Notes: generated from the letters alone by a model not told the origin. A stretch of 64,000 nt of DNA from Euphorbia lathyris (GCF_963576675.1 NC_088910.1:88728104-88792103), one strand, 5' to 3'; shown: positions 1 to 11,203, counted from the first letter of the stretch. Made by a program: numbers and translations.

Positions 1-1
1 G

Positions 2-1588
2 ATGACAAGAAATCAACTCAGGAGATACCTCAGCAACGTAGCATTCGTCTCAATCCAGGAACCAAAGAATTTCGCTGAAGCTGACTATGATGAATTCTGG
101 ATGAATGCAATGCAAGAAGAACTTGATCAGTTCAGACGAAATGAAGTATGGGATCTAGTGCCAAAGCCAAGAGGCCCGAAGACCATAGGAACAAGATGGG
201 TCTTCCGCAACAAGCTGGATGAACAAGGGAACGTGGTCAGAAACAAAGCAAGACTTGTAGCTCAGGGCTACAGTCAGCAAGAAGGTATTGACTATGGTGA
301 GACCTTTGCCCCAGTGGCAAGGCTAGAGGCTATTAGAATTTTATGTGCATATGCATCTTATATGAACTTTAAATTATTTCAAATGGATGTTAAGAGTGCA
401 TTTCTTAATGGAGTTGTAAACGAGGAAGTCTATGTTAATCAACCTCCAGGGTTTGACTACCCTAAGTTCCCAAACCACGTTTATAAACTCAAAAAGGCTC
501 TATACGGCCTCAAGCAAGCACCACGTGCTTGGTATGAGAGGCTGACCAGTTTCCTACTGACTAGAAATTACATCAGAGGCAAAGCTGATACAACCTTATT
601 CATTAAGAGGAATGGTAAAGATACCCTGTTGGCTCAAATTTATGTCGATGATATCATTTTTGGTGCCACTAACGAGTTAATGTGCAAGGAATTTAGCAAG
701 CAAATGCAGACTGAGTTTGAAATGTCAATGATGGGAGAACTCAACTTCTTCCTTGGACTTCAAATCAAACAAGGAAAGAATGGCATCTTCATAAGTCAAG
801 CTAAATATGCCAAGGAGATATTGAACAAATATGATCTTGAAAACTGCAAGCCAATATCTACTCCTATGGGCACTGACACTGTCCTATGTGCTGACGAGAA
901 TGGTAAGTCAGTAGACAGCAAATTGTATCGAGGTATGATAGGCTCTCTACTTTACTTAACAGCAAGTAGACCGGACATTCAGTTCTCAGTATGCTACTGT
1001 GCTAGATATCAATCTAACCCTAAGGAATCTCATTACATAGCTGTAAAAAAAATCCTTAGATATTTGCAAAGCTCAGTGAACGCAGGTTTATGGTATCCCA
1101 ACACACATGATTTCACACTCGTTGGATACACTGACGCTGACTATGGACGAGACAAGCTTGAACGAAAAAGCACCTCTGGAGGATGCCACTTCCTAGGGAG
1201 CTGTCTTGTATCCTGGTTTAGCAGGAAGCAGGCGTCAGTAGCCTTGTCTACCACTGAAGATGAGTACATTGCTGCTGGAAGCTGTGTTGCTCAAGTCCTA
1301 TGGATTAAGCAACAGCTTGAAGACTATGGTGTTCAAACAAAGACAATTGAGGTCAAATGTGACAACAAAAGTGCAATTGATCTATCAAAGAACCCAATTC
1401 AGCACAACAGGATGAAGCATGTCAGCATCAGACATCACTTCATTAGAGACCATGTACTCAAAGGTGAGATCAAGCTGACCTATGTCCCAACGGATGAGCA
1501 GCTTGCGGATATCTTCACAAAGCCACTGGCTCGTGAGCAGTTTAGCATACTGAGAGAAGCCATTGGTATGTTTAATCCTCTTCAGTAA
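2..1588 (+). CDS. Copia pol C-terminal part: reverse transcriptase and RNase H (partial)
   Basis: Open without a stop from the window edge to TAA at 1588; the true start lies upstream. It begins just after the integrase, runs through the Copia-type reverse transcriptase (RVT_2) with the catalytic YVDD near residue 214 of the visible part, and ends with the RNase H domain (TDADYG near residue 377, then the TKPLAREQF tail shared by this lineage). Reverse transcription takes place in cytoplasmic virus-like particles. Unlike the copy at 26444-37927, this stretch is uninterrupted. The RNase H motif reads [10 protein letters not shown] where the other copy has TTEAEYIAAG. Confidence 0.93.
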   Translation: MTRNQLRRYLSNVAFVSIQEPKNFAEADYDEFWMNAMQEELDQFRRNEVWDLVPKPRGPKTIGTRWVFRNKLDEQGNVVRNKARLVAQGYSQQEGIDYGETFAPVARLEAIRILCAYASYMNFKLFQMDVKSAFLNGVVNEEVYVNQPPGFDYPKFPNHVYKLKKALYGLKQAPRAWYERLTSFLLTRNYIRGKADTTLFIKRNGKDTLLAQIYVDDIIFGATNELMCKEFSKQMQTEFEMSMMGELNFFLGLQIKQGKNGIFISQAKYAKEILNKYDLENCKPISTPMGTDTVLCADENGKSVDSKLYRGMIGSLLYLTASRPDIQFSVCYCARYQSNPKESHYIAVKKILRYLQSSVNAGLWYPNTHDFTLVGYTDADYGRDKLERKSTSGGCHFLGSCLVSWFSRKQASVALSTTEDEYIAAGSCVAQVLWIKQQLEDYGVQTKTIEVKCDNKSAIDLSKNPIQHNRMKHVSIRHHFIRDHVLKGEIKLTYVPTDEQLADIFTKPLAREQFSILREAIGMFNPLQ

Positions 1589-2084
1589 ATTCCAGTTCTT
1601 AATATATGTTTATGCTGAGTGAATTACCATGCTGAATGCTATTACGTGTTGAGTGGATAGATGTTTGCTGAGTGTTTAATGCTAAATGAATGAATATCAC
1701 ATACTGAGCAAATATGCGCACTGAGTAGTTATCTCAAACTGAGCAACCAATTACTTAAATCATCCGTTTGTATAAAACTGACTACTCAGAATATAGAACG
1801 ATTAGGATTCTCACACTGAGTAAATTGATCTATTGCATTGAATGTAAAAGCACGCGTATAGCCACCTAGGATGACGTATGCGCCGAATGTGTCATAAATG
1901 CCAGGATTCTTGTCGGTTGAATATCCCAAGGGCAAAACCGACACATGGATTCGATAAGATCCATCTCTCACATCTATAAATAACGGGCAAATCCCCATTT
2001 TTATCTCTTTACGCTTATAGAATTCTCTGGCACAAATATTTTCTCTCTCAAAAACTTCAAATCATTCATATCTTCTCTGCGAAA
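1589..2084 (+). other. Spacer between pol and the extra ORF
   Basis: About 500 bp rich in CTGAGT/ACTGAG motifs, with no ORF on the + strand. The same stretch, inverted, lies between pol and the extra ORF of the second copy (31154-31655). TATA-like 'tctataaata' at 1973-1982 lies about 105 bp upstream of ATG 2085, so the ORF could have its own promoter or be expressed from a spliced or internal RNA. Confidence 0.5.
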
Positions 2085-4997
2085 ATGACGAACGATTCTG
2101 TAAACATCTCCGATGCCGGTCACCAACCTGCTGGAAACCCTAAGTCTCCTACCCAGCATGATCAAACCAAAGCTACCACACCGAGCAAGAAAACCCAAAC
2201 TGAGCAAGGTACCTCCTCCAAGGGAAAGAAACCTAAGCAACGAACCTACACTAAGGTCTATGAGAACGTCAGGGAATACAAGATGGACTACTCAAGGTGG
2301 TTCTCGAAAGAGTTTGTGGAAACTGAAAAACCATTCTGTGAGTGGATCTCTAAGAATGAGTGGACCGAGCTGTTTTCGATCAGCTACAATACCTACCCTG
2401 ACTTGGTAAGGGAATTCTACCACAACCTTCGTGTTGCTGATGATAACCAGGACTATTTAGCCACCAAGGTGAAGGACAAAACCATCTTCATAAATCCCAA
2501 CTACTTAGCCAACCTTCTGAAGCTTAAGAATGAAGGAGCCATTCTTAGAAAGTCTGGAGATCAGGAAGATACTGGGTACTCCACTACATTCTGTAAACCA
2601 ACTGGCCATGCTGGTGAAATTTCTAGCACTTCGATGGGGCAACACCAAAAGATAGCGCACTACCTGCTGACCAATTACATCTACCCTAAGATTAATTGCA
2701 CCAGCTCAGCGACAAACTTTGAGCAATGCTTCATATGGCATATGCTGACCTACAAGCCCATCAACATGCCAGTATTCTTGATAGCCGGTTTTCAAAGGAG
2801 CACTAGAACTCTAAGGCTGGGCTCACTTATTACCAAAATCCTCCTTGACCACCGAGTAGACCTCACGGGGGAAACTAAGGGCCGAGGATCAGAAATAACC
2901 GCTGCTGCTCTATTCGCCCTAAAGTTTGATCAGCCAATCAAGAAAGCAAAAGGTGCAGCTGACCCAAACGCTGAGGGAACGGTAATCAAAAAGGGCAAAA
3001 GAACTAAGGCCCCTGCTGACAGGAAGAGGAAAGCTGTGCATAGCACCTCTGAGGAAGTTGTTCCTGCTCCTAAGAAGATAAAGATTGTGTCCAAAGGAAC
3101 AACTGCACAAGCTGAGCCCAAGTCAGCTGAGAAAAGACCTAGGCAAGATGAGCCTGAGGCAGATGAAAGGGAAAATGTTGATGACGAACCTCTGAGTAAG
3201 AAGCAGAAGAACTCTTCAGAGTTAAGTCCAATCGATGCCATTCCTGCTGGCTTCTTTGTTCCCGACGACTCTCACTATACTTAGAGTCAAGGTGTTGCCG
3301 CTGAGCAACAGAATGATGAAGTTGAACTGGATGATCAGTTCATTGAACAGTTGGAAGAAGAACTAGATGAGGAAGATCAAGATGATGAGCAAGAAGGAGA
3401 AGGAGAAGAGAGTGATCAGGATGACACTGAGGAGACAGTTAGTGAAGAAGATGCTGAGCCAACTCACACTGAGTTGACTGCAGAAGAAAAAGCTGAGCAA
3501 ACTGAACAGCATGATGCTGATCAAGGAGTAAATTCTCCATCTCATTCAATTCAATCAATTCACGCTGATCCCACTCCTTCAAGGACCCAGGGAAAAAGAA
3601 GAAGACTTGTCAAGGCACACCCAACAACTGTGCTTGATGTCATAGATAACTTAACGCAGAAAAGATCATCCACCGATCCATCGACTATAAAGCTAAAATT
3701 CTTCAAGAAATCTTCTACTACTCTTCCAGAGCACACTGAAAAGCAAGCCTCTGTTTCTCTTCCACGGGAACAAGCCGACTTAGATGCTTCTGAGAACCCA
3801 ACTCACACCGAGCCAATTCTCAATGCAGATGTTGAACCTAGCCCTCTACCGGCTAAGGAAATTCCTGCTCCAGTCAGCACTGAACCTATCCAACCTTCAA
3901 CAGAAAGTCGGCTTCAGCCTGACTCTGAACCTGCATCCAATGCTGCTGTTCAATCACCTCTCCATTCTACAGAACAAGTGCAGGATGAAACACTAAGACC
4001 AGTCACTGACCCCATTGGCACTACAAATGATGCACTGAATCTCACTCCTCCACCTGCTGGTCAAACTAATGAAGACTCATACAACTACCTCACTGCCACT
4101 GAGTCTGGTAGAAGGATAATTAACTCGGCTCAGGCCTTAATCCAAGACCTTCATCACACTTCAGACACTGCTGTTGGGTCTGCCAATAATGAGTCCACTC
4201 AGCTTCCACAAGTCACTCAACTTCTCAACGAGGTTCGAGGTCTAAAAGACTTGCTGAGTATAATGATCAATACCCAAGCCCAACAACCAAAGCAGGCGTC
4301 CATAACAAAGCTGGCTGAACTCCAGCTGACCATGGTTCAACATATCAACTCCCTTCAGGGACAATTTCAAGCCTTGTCAGCTGCGAACTCAGGGTATGCA
4401 ACTTCTGCCGAATTTCATCAATTATTCGCCCAGCTTCAAACTGAGCAAGAGAAGACAAACCATCAGCTTTCCTCTTACTCCCAATGCTCAGTAGAACAGA
4501 TCGGAGAAGCTGTTCGTCTTCTGAATCTAAACAAGGCAGAGATGGACACTGACCAGATGAAGCAGAATGAGATTCTCCAGTATACACATCAAATCTTTAC
4601 CTATGTGCGTCACTCCAACATTCAGCGTCAGTACTATGACTCATCTTTGCTCAAGATGTTTCATCAGGCTTATGCTGCGCTGACTGATACACTTACTTGG
4701 ATGGGTAAATCTCAAGCCTACGCACTGAGCATCCTCAGCGCTGCTGAAATTGGTGTGCCTCAAGAGGTATTCGACGATGGTGTTGCTATCTTTGATGGCA
4801 TAAATGAAAGCACCAGCAAGCTGAAGGACTTCTCAGCTCGCATATCTGAAGCTGCTCAAAACAGCACCTTCAGGCCTCCTCCTCCTCCCGATGCTGCCAA
4901 AACAAGGGAGAAAGAACAAACAGGAAGAACTCAGCATGAGGCTGCTGGAAGTAGTCAGCCTAAGGGAAAGGGAAAACTGATACATAAGAAAAAATAG
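2085..4997 (+). pseudogene. Extra ORF between pol and 3' LTR, split by one TAG
   Basis: A single reading frame runs from ATG 2085 to TAG 4997 except for TAG at 3282-3284, where the second copy has CAG. N-terminal part (about residues 40-275): a globular region with W, FY and NYIYP motifs resembling the 'putative plant transposon protein' domain found in many plant retroelement ORFs. Middle: basic KKGKR/RKRK clusters that could be nuclear signals, then a strongly acidic E/D tract (after 3345). C-terminal half: S/T/P-rich, then Q-rich helices likely to form coiled coils, a proline run and a lysine-rich end. I see no signal peptide or transmembrane helix, so 'env-like' describes its position, not its nature. 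Function unknown. Whether the TAG is read through cannot be told. Confidence 0.85.
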
Positions 4998-5390
4998 CTT
5001 AGTTTTGATAGCTAGTTTCTAAGTCTTGAGTATCCCTGTTATGTATAATGCTAACTACTTATCAATACTATGCTTGCATCAAATTTTTTCAACTTGATTA
5101 AAATCTTATGCGATGCTGAGCTATTATGTTTTGCATACATCAAATGTGTTTATCATTCTTAATGACTTCTGATTGTATGCTGTTAACACTGTCTTGTATG
5201 ATTAAAACATTGTCTTATAAGACTCACTGAACAACAATATACTCAGCGCTCTCTGATAGTTAAATCTTCCGCTTAAAACTGAGTTAATAGAATATGTTTC
5301 ATGAGCTGACCTTTATTTGAAAACTGACCTAGGACTTACTCGATTAAACCTTAAAATGTTTAGAGTAAAACTGTGTCAGCAGCTCAACCC

Positions 5391-5492
5391 TTACGGGGGA
5401 GTTTATTAAGTTATAAAAGGTCAACTATCATGGGGGAGCTCAAAACTGAGTTCTTCACTGAATAGTTTTGCCAACATCAAAATGGAGGAGTT
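5391..5492 (+). promoter_or_regulatory. Cluster of polypurine tracts before the 3' LTR
   Basis: Three purine runs lie within 100 bp: CGGGGGAG near 5394, ATGGGGGAG near 5430 and AAAATGGAGGAG directly before the LTR (5479-5490). Inverted counterparts are at 27775-27870 in the second copy. Polypurine tracts prime plus-strand DNA synthesis; multiple tracts are a Sirevirus hallmark. In this copy the proximal tract has GGAGGAG where the second copy has GGGGGAG. Confidence 0.75.
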
Positions 5493-5665
5493 TGTTGAAA
5501 CACCTTTCCACATGATTTTGATTTGACAAAATTATTTAAGTATATGATTAAAGAATATTCTAAACACACTAAGTTTAAATGCTTTGATTTATTACACTAA
5601 TGTGTTTGTTTAATGTTGAGTTAAATTGTTTATAAGACATAAAGACTAAAAGGCTAAAGGCCCAA

Positions 5666-5911
5666 ATGAAAGTCAAAGGCCCAAGACAACTCGGCCCGTG
5701 TAAACAAAACGCTGTCGTTATGGACAAAACGCAGCTCAGCATGAAGAAGGATCTGGAAGACTTTCTTTATCTACTTCGGAATGAAGCTGCTGAGTTGGAC
5801 GACAAAGAGTACAAGACAGCAGCTGAGCAAGGAACAACTTCAAGGCAAAGTATTTCTACTTTGGGTAAAGTTCAGAAGACACAGAAAGCTGTCTGGAAGA
5901 CTTTGCCATAA
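5666..5911 (+). other. Small ORF in LTR U3, conserved in three LTRs
   Basis: An 81-codon frame whose last 63 codons, from the internal MDKTQLSMKK, are also open in both LTRs of copy 2 (27547-27356 and 37700-37509), ending in the same KAVWKTLP. Most differences are single residues. It lies about 180 bp upstream of the TATA box, so a transcript from this LTR would not contain it at its 5' end, but a full-length RNA would carry it in its 3' U3. It is lysine/glutamate-rich and probably helical. No known family recognised; conservation may simply reflect LTR similarity. Confidence 0.4.
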
Positions 5912-6038
5912 AAGGCGAAACATTCTGCCTGTCTGTCTAAAAGCTGCTCAGCACTGACCGAAGACAGAAGATGCAATAATCTGATTGGCCAACGGCACTG
6001 AGCGTGTACTGAGTGACAACGACATCAAGCCGTTTCCC

Positions 6039-6094
6039 TCCAACGGTTATTTCAAAATTTGAAATAACCGATACCTCAAGTGTCACTATAAATA
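6039..6094 (+). promoter_or_regulatory. LTR core promoter: MSA-like site, palindrome and TATA box
   Basis: TCCAACGGTTA at 6039-6049 fits the M-specific activator consensus (YCYAACGGYYA) bound by R1R2R3-MYB factors at G2/M. Its CGGTTATTTC is the left arm of a palindrome whose right arm GAAATAACCG ends at 6069. TATAAATA follows at 6087-6094, so transcription probably starts near 6120. The palindrome is kept in both LTRs of copy 2. The MSA site is intact at its 3' LTR but altered by one base in its 5' LTR. Confidence 0.55.
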
Positions 6095-6827
6095 GGCCTT
6101 TCAGTTGCTTCATTCGATGCAGATCTTCACCAAGCCATTACGCTGACCAAATTTCTACTTGAAGAATCTGTGTGAAAAAGCAAAGCAAATACTTACACCA
6201 ATTTCCATATTATTGTGTAAAAGTCTAGAGTGATTATCCAATCATCTAAAGTGTCTTAGCAATTGTTGTTTAGGACAATCTTATTATCAATTCTAGAAAT
6301 AGAAATGAGAGGTTGAGTACTCGGTTATAGTACTCAGCAATAGAATAGGAGTGAGTAGAGGTATAGAGGAAGGTACTCTTGTTATACGCAGCTTCTTGTT
6401 GTAAAAGGTTTGATGCTCTACCGTTAAAGAGCTCAGTAGAGAATTCGAAAGCTCAGAACGTGTTCCGGGGACAAGACGTAGGCGTAGAGGCCGAACCTGG
6501 ATAAATCTGCTGAGTAACATCGTTCTAACCTTAAACTCCTTTAATATATATATTGCTTGCTTAAACAAAACTGACCAAGTAAAGAGGTCACGTTGAGTTG
6601 TGTGCATTGAGTATCTGAGTTCAGGAATAGACTTAAGTGCTATCTCCTGACTCAAAGAAAGAAGCTGACTTAGTCACCAGTTGACTAAGCTAGTGTCTTA
6701 CTTCACTTAGCGCGATGTGTAATTACTTTTCAAAGTAAAAGAAGTCAGCCTCAACGTACAAAATTTTAAATAGTTCCTAACCCCCCCCCCCCTTGGAACT
6801 AACTTGTTACGTTATAAGGGACCAACA

Positions 6828-7559
6828 TAGCCTTCTCAGCAGCACTAACTTTCAACTTGTTGGGCTGACCCTGGGGATGCTTCAGGACCACTACATCATC
6901 AACCTCCCTCTTAAAATCTTATACTCTTGGAACAAGGAGAGGATAAAGTATCTTCAAGGAATGGAACGGCGTATGATCGAATTTTTGTGTTTTACATTTA
7001 GAAGTCTCGAAAAGGCGACAAACAAAGGATATGGTCATGATCTAAAGTGTAATTTGATCGGAAGTAACAGAAGGAAGTATAAAGTTTGTTTCAATCTCCA
7101 TAAGGTCAATAACCTACTCTAGATGACACTGGAAGCGGCTAGGATTTGACTTGAGTTTCGGACCGACGACATATCTTTCATTCTAGGTTTTAAGCCTAAA
7201 CAAAGGATTCTCTTTCAAAATCTGAATTATCTCATCCATATGAGCATCATTCTTAGACCGAAACTCAACACTAGATGTTTTTTGGCAGTAGTAAGACAAC
7301 CAACGACATTAGTAGTTGATTTCTCTACTTTGATCAAAGTCAATGACACTACAGTGTTCGGCATCCTAGAGCCAGTAGTGGGAGAAGTGATGTCACAGCC
7401 ACATTAGAAGCCTGGAGTGCCTCAATGGGCAAAGCTCCAGAACTTGCATAAACATATCTCTACCTAGATATCATACTTGCACACGAACACTGATGTTAGA
7501 AGTCATGCTTGCATCAGAAAATAAAATAAAATAAAAGTTAAAAAGGAGTCACCTTCAAG
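6828..7559. other. Flank of SIRE-like copy 1, no gene recognised
   Basis: AT-rich unique-looking sequence right of the LTR. On the - strand short coding-like stretches appear next to the LTR but with stops. It probably belongs to the degraded Gypsy-type element described at 7560-8395. Confidence 0.35.
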
Positions 7560-8395
7560 AACTTGACGAAATCGATCCTCTTCGGAAAAAAAAGACTGCT
7601 CCAGAATCATCCTTCACCGCATAGAGGTGTCATTCATTGATCGAATCCAACATCTCCATCGAGTGATAAAATCCAAGAAAGAAAAAATTCCCTTCAAGTA
7701 TTGATCTTCTTTTGGAGTTAAAGCTTTTTGTTCCTCTCAAGTCTCTTTCTTGCTTGGATCAGGGTTCCAGGTGGTTTTAAATGGGAAACCTTCTAGGTAC
7801 AGACTATCGAGAAAACCTTTCTTCGCTCCTAACCAGAACCATTTATGTTTAAAGCCTTTCATTGTGTCTACCTTTCCGGATAAAAAGGTCGACTTTTGGG
7901 TACCTATAGTCCAATAGCAGATGGTGTCCCCTTTCTTCTTTGTACGTTTCTGAAACCTTCAGAAAACCGACTCGGTCATCAGAAAGCCCAAATCTTTGCA
8001 AAGCTTGTTCAGGGATAACAGTTCCAGCCAGCCATTGGGTGAAAGTTGATAGGGACACAAACATAATTCATTCAGAATGTCAACAGGATATGGGAGTGGG
8101 AACCTCATACCCCTAAAACATTAGTTGGACACAAATTCCAATGTAATCTTTATAGTTGTCATCAATGCGCTGATCGAGATTAGATAAGTGCATCTCCATT
8201 CTTTGGAGCTCTGGATGATCTCGGGCCAGTTCCACCACCTAGAGCTCCGTTAGAAATGAAACTTGCTCCCAAGCCTTGGGGGTTTTTTTCTTGGCGATGG
8301 TTTGGATTTTTTTTAGGAGGGGTCACCTTTTTTCCTTTTGCTTTGGGATCCTGAGGAAGATTTGAGTTTTTATGGGTTTGCTCAGTGGGAGTCAT
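7560..8395 (-). pseudogene. Remnant of a Gypsy-element antisense gene (putative gypsy-type transposon protein)
   Basis: Read on the - strand from ATG 8395, a K/P-rich N-terminus (71 codons, to 8180) is followed by frames that resemble the antisense gene of the Tat-like element at 46061-48378: a 'RFPLPYPVDIL' stretch, a 'QLSPNGW' motif near 8040 (the other gene has QLHPNGW at the same place), then 'KHKWFWLGAKKGF' near 7835. The reading frame shifts several times and has stops. This type of protein is annotated as putative gypsy-type transposon protein; its function is unknown. TATA-like CTATAAAAGG (- strand, about 8601-8610) lies about 210 bp upstream of the ATG. No gag, pol or LTR could be delimited around it. 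Confidence 0.5.
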
Positions 8396-8992
8396 AGTGT
8401 GTGAGTCCTTATAACAGGTTTGATAATGATAACATGAGTTTGTGGGGTACGATAATTATTTCTTCTCAACGCTTCCAGATACAATAAAAGGTAAATTAAG
8501 AAAGAATTGAACCTACAAAATTTGAAGCCCGAAAGAAATTAAAAAAATGAGAAGTAATGTGAGAAGATCCGGGAAGAAGAAAATGTTTCGCTTTGGGCCT
8601 CCTTTTATAGAATCTACTGGTCAAATGTGAAATGACACATTTAATAGAGATCTCCAAAAACAATGCTTCTTGGAACTCGAAGAGTTTTTTCCTATCTACT
8701 CCTAGGTCGAGTGACCCCCCTTGACACATGTCGTGTTTTCTATGGATATAGGAAATAGGAGGAAATGACACATGAAAAAAGAACTGCACATTTTGTAGAA
8801 ATGCGCCAGTCTTAGGGAGTGCGCTGGGACATCTCACCCATCGGGGGGAAAAGGATCAGATACAATGCGAGAACATAATATCGTACTAGTGGAAGCGCCT
8901 AGTTACTACTTGGCTAATCCCGAACCGTTCCTCAAATCTTTCAAATTCCTTAGCCCATAAATGGACGAAACTCTACAGAACTTTGGAGGTCG
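8396..8992. other. Upstream part of the Gypsy remnant
   Basis: No coding region supported. A purine run 'cggggggaaaagg' near 8843-8855 could be an old polypurine tract with an LTR to its right, but no second LTR copy is seen. Confidence 0.3.
8602..8609 (-). promoter_or_regulatory. TATA box of the antisense remnant
   Basis: TATAAAAG on the - strand, about 207 bp upstream of ATG 8395, at a plausible distance for a leader of about 175 nt. It would mean that this antisense gene had its own promoter near the 3' end of its parent element. Confidence 0.35.
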
Positions 8993-9008
8993 AAATGGGG
9001 GACATTCG

Positions 9009-9754
9009 GATAAATAATAATAATAGGAAGACCTAGTGAGAGAAGGTCTCCCTTCTCTCTAGGTTCTTCATCTTTGTGCTTTTCTCTTCCTTCCCCATAT
9101 CCGCCGCCCACCGCCCCTCTTCCCCTCCTTTCCTGCACCTGCCCCGCTTCCCTTTCCCTTTCTTTGGAAAATATTCGTTATTACCGAGATCTCACAACAA
9201 AGTTCAAAGTTACTTCTATCTAGTTGAGGAGGAAGAAGGAAGCTTGTCTTCCTTCTTCCTCCTCCCCTGTTTTTATTTTTCTGTTGTTTTAGTTATTTTT
9301 CTTTTGTTGTATCTTTTATTTCGGTCAGATATGACATATTTTATCCGACCTCTGGATCCATTTGTCGTGCATTTGTTCGTTAAAATCTTTGTTTCTGTAA
9401 CCTTTTCTGTTGTAGCAAGTGCAGAAAAGGTAGATCTTATCCGTAGATCACTGGATCTACGTGGTTGCAAAAGAAGGGACTTAGATCCGATGTTTCAGAA
9501 TGGGTCAAAGGATGAAGATTGGACTACAGGTGCTCCGCTGCGTATCTGGGGTTACGATAAATATATGTTTCAACGGTCTTCTATTTTAGATGTACCTTTC
9601 ATGGCCTTCTTTGCTTTTTGTAGTCTTTTTCTTGCCTTTGTGGATCATGTAATAGGCTTTGCCTATATGTATGTGAGGTTTTACTCCTTACTATTTTCAT
9701 GTTGTACTATCAATCTTATTATCTAATGAAATTTTAGCATTCTCATAAAAAAAA
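9009..9754 (+). mobile_element. Poly(A)-tailed retroposed insert with target-site duplication
   Basis: The sequence AAATGGGGGACATTCG occurs at 8993-9008 and again at 9755-9770. Between the copies lie about 740 bp that end in a run of A. Long flanking direct repeat plus 3' poly(A) and no terminal repeats is the signature of target-primed retroposition (processed pseudogene, SINE or short LINE). The insert starts with a C/T-rich leader-like stretch (9030-9160) and ends in a 3'UTR-like AT-rich stretch. One + frame is open from 9076 to 9726, but it begins at CTG and has no recognisable domain, so I do not call it a gene. Parent transcript unknown; no pol III boxes or reverse transcriptase seen. 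Confidence 0.75.
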
Positions 9755-9770
9755 AAATGGGGGACATTCG

Positions 9771-11203
9771 ATATCTAGCAAATATAAAGGATTGTACATG
9801 TATCATCATCAGGAAAAATAAGAATGTGTGGTGCAAGGAGAGGCTTCAGATCAAACCACGCCAAGACGAGTAATCTCCAAGACACATGGACTAATGAAAG
9901 ACGTTCTGAACCTATTCTAAAATAGGTCCCCCAATTTAGACCTAGAATCTAGAAAATACAGGTTTGCACATTACAAAATGTATCCATTACAGCAGACATC
10001 CATCGTTCAAAGGATGATATATATCCTCGAAAGAAGCTAGGACGTACATCTTAAATCGACTACCGAAACTGCCCCTAGCACCTTATAGATAGAATGTGAT
10101 GCCACACAATCAAGATACATAAACACATCCATTGCAATTTATATTCAATTATCTAATGTTTAGCTTCATAAACTCTACTAATTTAGACATCGAAATAAGG
10201 TCGTCGGTTGATTTTTTTCTATAACGTGGAAAGAATCTTGACTTAAGTCGGAGCTCTACATACAAAATTATGTACATCAATTGTAAACATAAACTTTTAA
10301 TTTAATTCGTGATTAGAGTTAGAATCCTAATAAACTCATATCCCATCAGCAAAACATCGAATTCATTATAGATATACTTCTTTATTTTGGGAAGTAAAGT
10401 TGGTGTCATGGGAGAGAGATGGAAATGTTGGGCAAGCCACATGGAAAATCCAAAAACATTATCCACACCACACCACATAGTGGCTTTGTGATTACAATTT
10501 GCATTTGTACCCACCTTTTTCACCTTTCTGTTTTATCCTTTCTCTTCTTTTCTTCTCTTTTTCAATAATTCATTTCGCCTTTCCCCTTTTCCTACAAATC
10601 CATTCTTTCTTAGTTTTTTTTGAGAAGAGGATAACTCCAGCCTAGGGTTCGAAAAGTCTCAAAGCTATAGAGAGACTTACGAGAATGTTTACATATTGCT
10701 CCACTTGTAGAACTCCAATAACAACAATAGATTTGAATTCAAATAAAAATGTCATAAGAGTAACTTTCTTACCACTGAAACCATCCTCATAGGCGACTTC
10801 TTAGTTGATACACTAGAAGAAAACACTGAAATTGGAACTGATTTTTGGGATTAAATGAAATTGGAACTGATTGTTGGATTGAATGAATAAATGGTGTATT
10901 TTCATAATATTATCTCTAACTTGGAAACTGACGTGGAAGATTAACAGATGGACGTGGATATACAGAGCACTGTTTTCAAATGCAAAAAGATATGAATTGT
11001 GAGAATTTTCAGACAGTAGCAAGCGTACATAGTAGAGAGGAAGGGGCTATCGGGCATCAGTTTTGTCCCCATAACAGTTGAGGCCAATGAGGCGTGTGCC
11101 ATGTTGAGTCCTCGTTGAATAAGCATCTAAAGGGAAGATTTGACTGGCCAATGACTGTGATACTGTTTGGATTCTGATTCAATTGACTCAACAACTCGAT
11201 ATA
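9771..11203. other. Intergenic, nothing recognised
   Basis: AT-rich sequence without credible ORFs on either strand. It continues the flank interrupted by the retroposed insert. A short near-repeat 'gaaattggaactgatt' occurs twice near 10830-10870. Confidence 0.5.

Larger units (their letters stand above)
1..6827 (+). mobile_element. SIRE-like Ty1/Copia retrotransposon, copy 1 (3' part)
   Basis: The element enters from the left edge, so its 5' LTR, gag, protease and integrase are outside the window. Visible in order are the reverse transcriptase/RNase H end of pol, a spacer of about 500 bp, a long extra ORF, several polypurine tracts and one LTR. The same order, at high similarity, is found in the complete copy at 26444-37927 on the other strand, which fixes the 3' end (…GGGACCAACA) at 6827. 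An extra ORF between pol and the 3' LTR together with repeated polypurine tracts is typical of the Sirevirus lineage. No target duplication can be checked because the left end is missing. Confidence 0.93.
5493..6827 (+). repeat. 3' LTR of SIRE-like copy 1
   Basis: 1335 bp, starting TGTTGAAACACC and ending GGGACCAACA (TG…CA ends). It is homologous over its whole length to the LTRs at 26444-27774 and 36595-37927 (both inverted). Contents: conserved small ORF 5666-5911 in U3, an MSA-like site and hairpin 6039-6069, TATA box 6087-6094, and a homopolymer of 12 C near 6781 where the other LTRs have shorter G runs on the opposite strand. Confidence 0.93.

Noticed and set aside
3351..4997. Independent second gene downstream of the extra ORF
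   Set aside because: Same frame as 2085-3284 with a single TAG between; copy 2 reads through at that codon.
2085..4997. Envelope glycoprotein
   Set aside because: Only the position suggests it; no signal peptide, membrane segment or fusion-protein traits are visible.
6793..7122. 109-codon + frame
   Set aside because: It starts inside the LTR and runs across its end into the flank; no domain.
9076..9726. 216-codon + frame in the retroposed insert
   Set aside because: Begins with CTG, low-complexity hydrophobic translation, no domain; treated as chance within a retroposed transcript.
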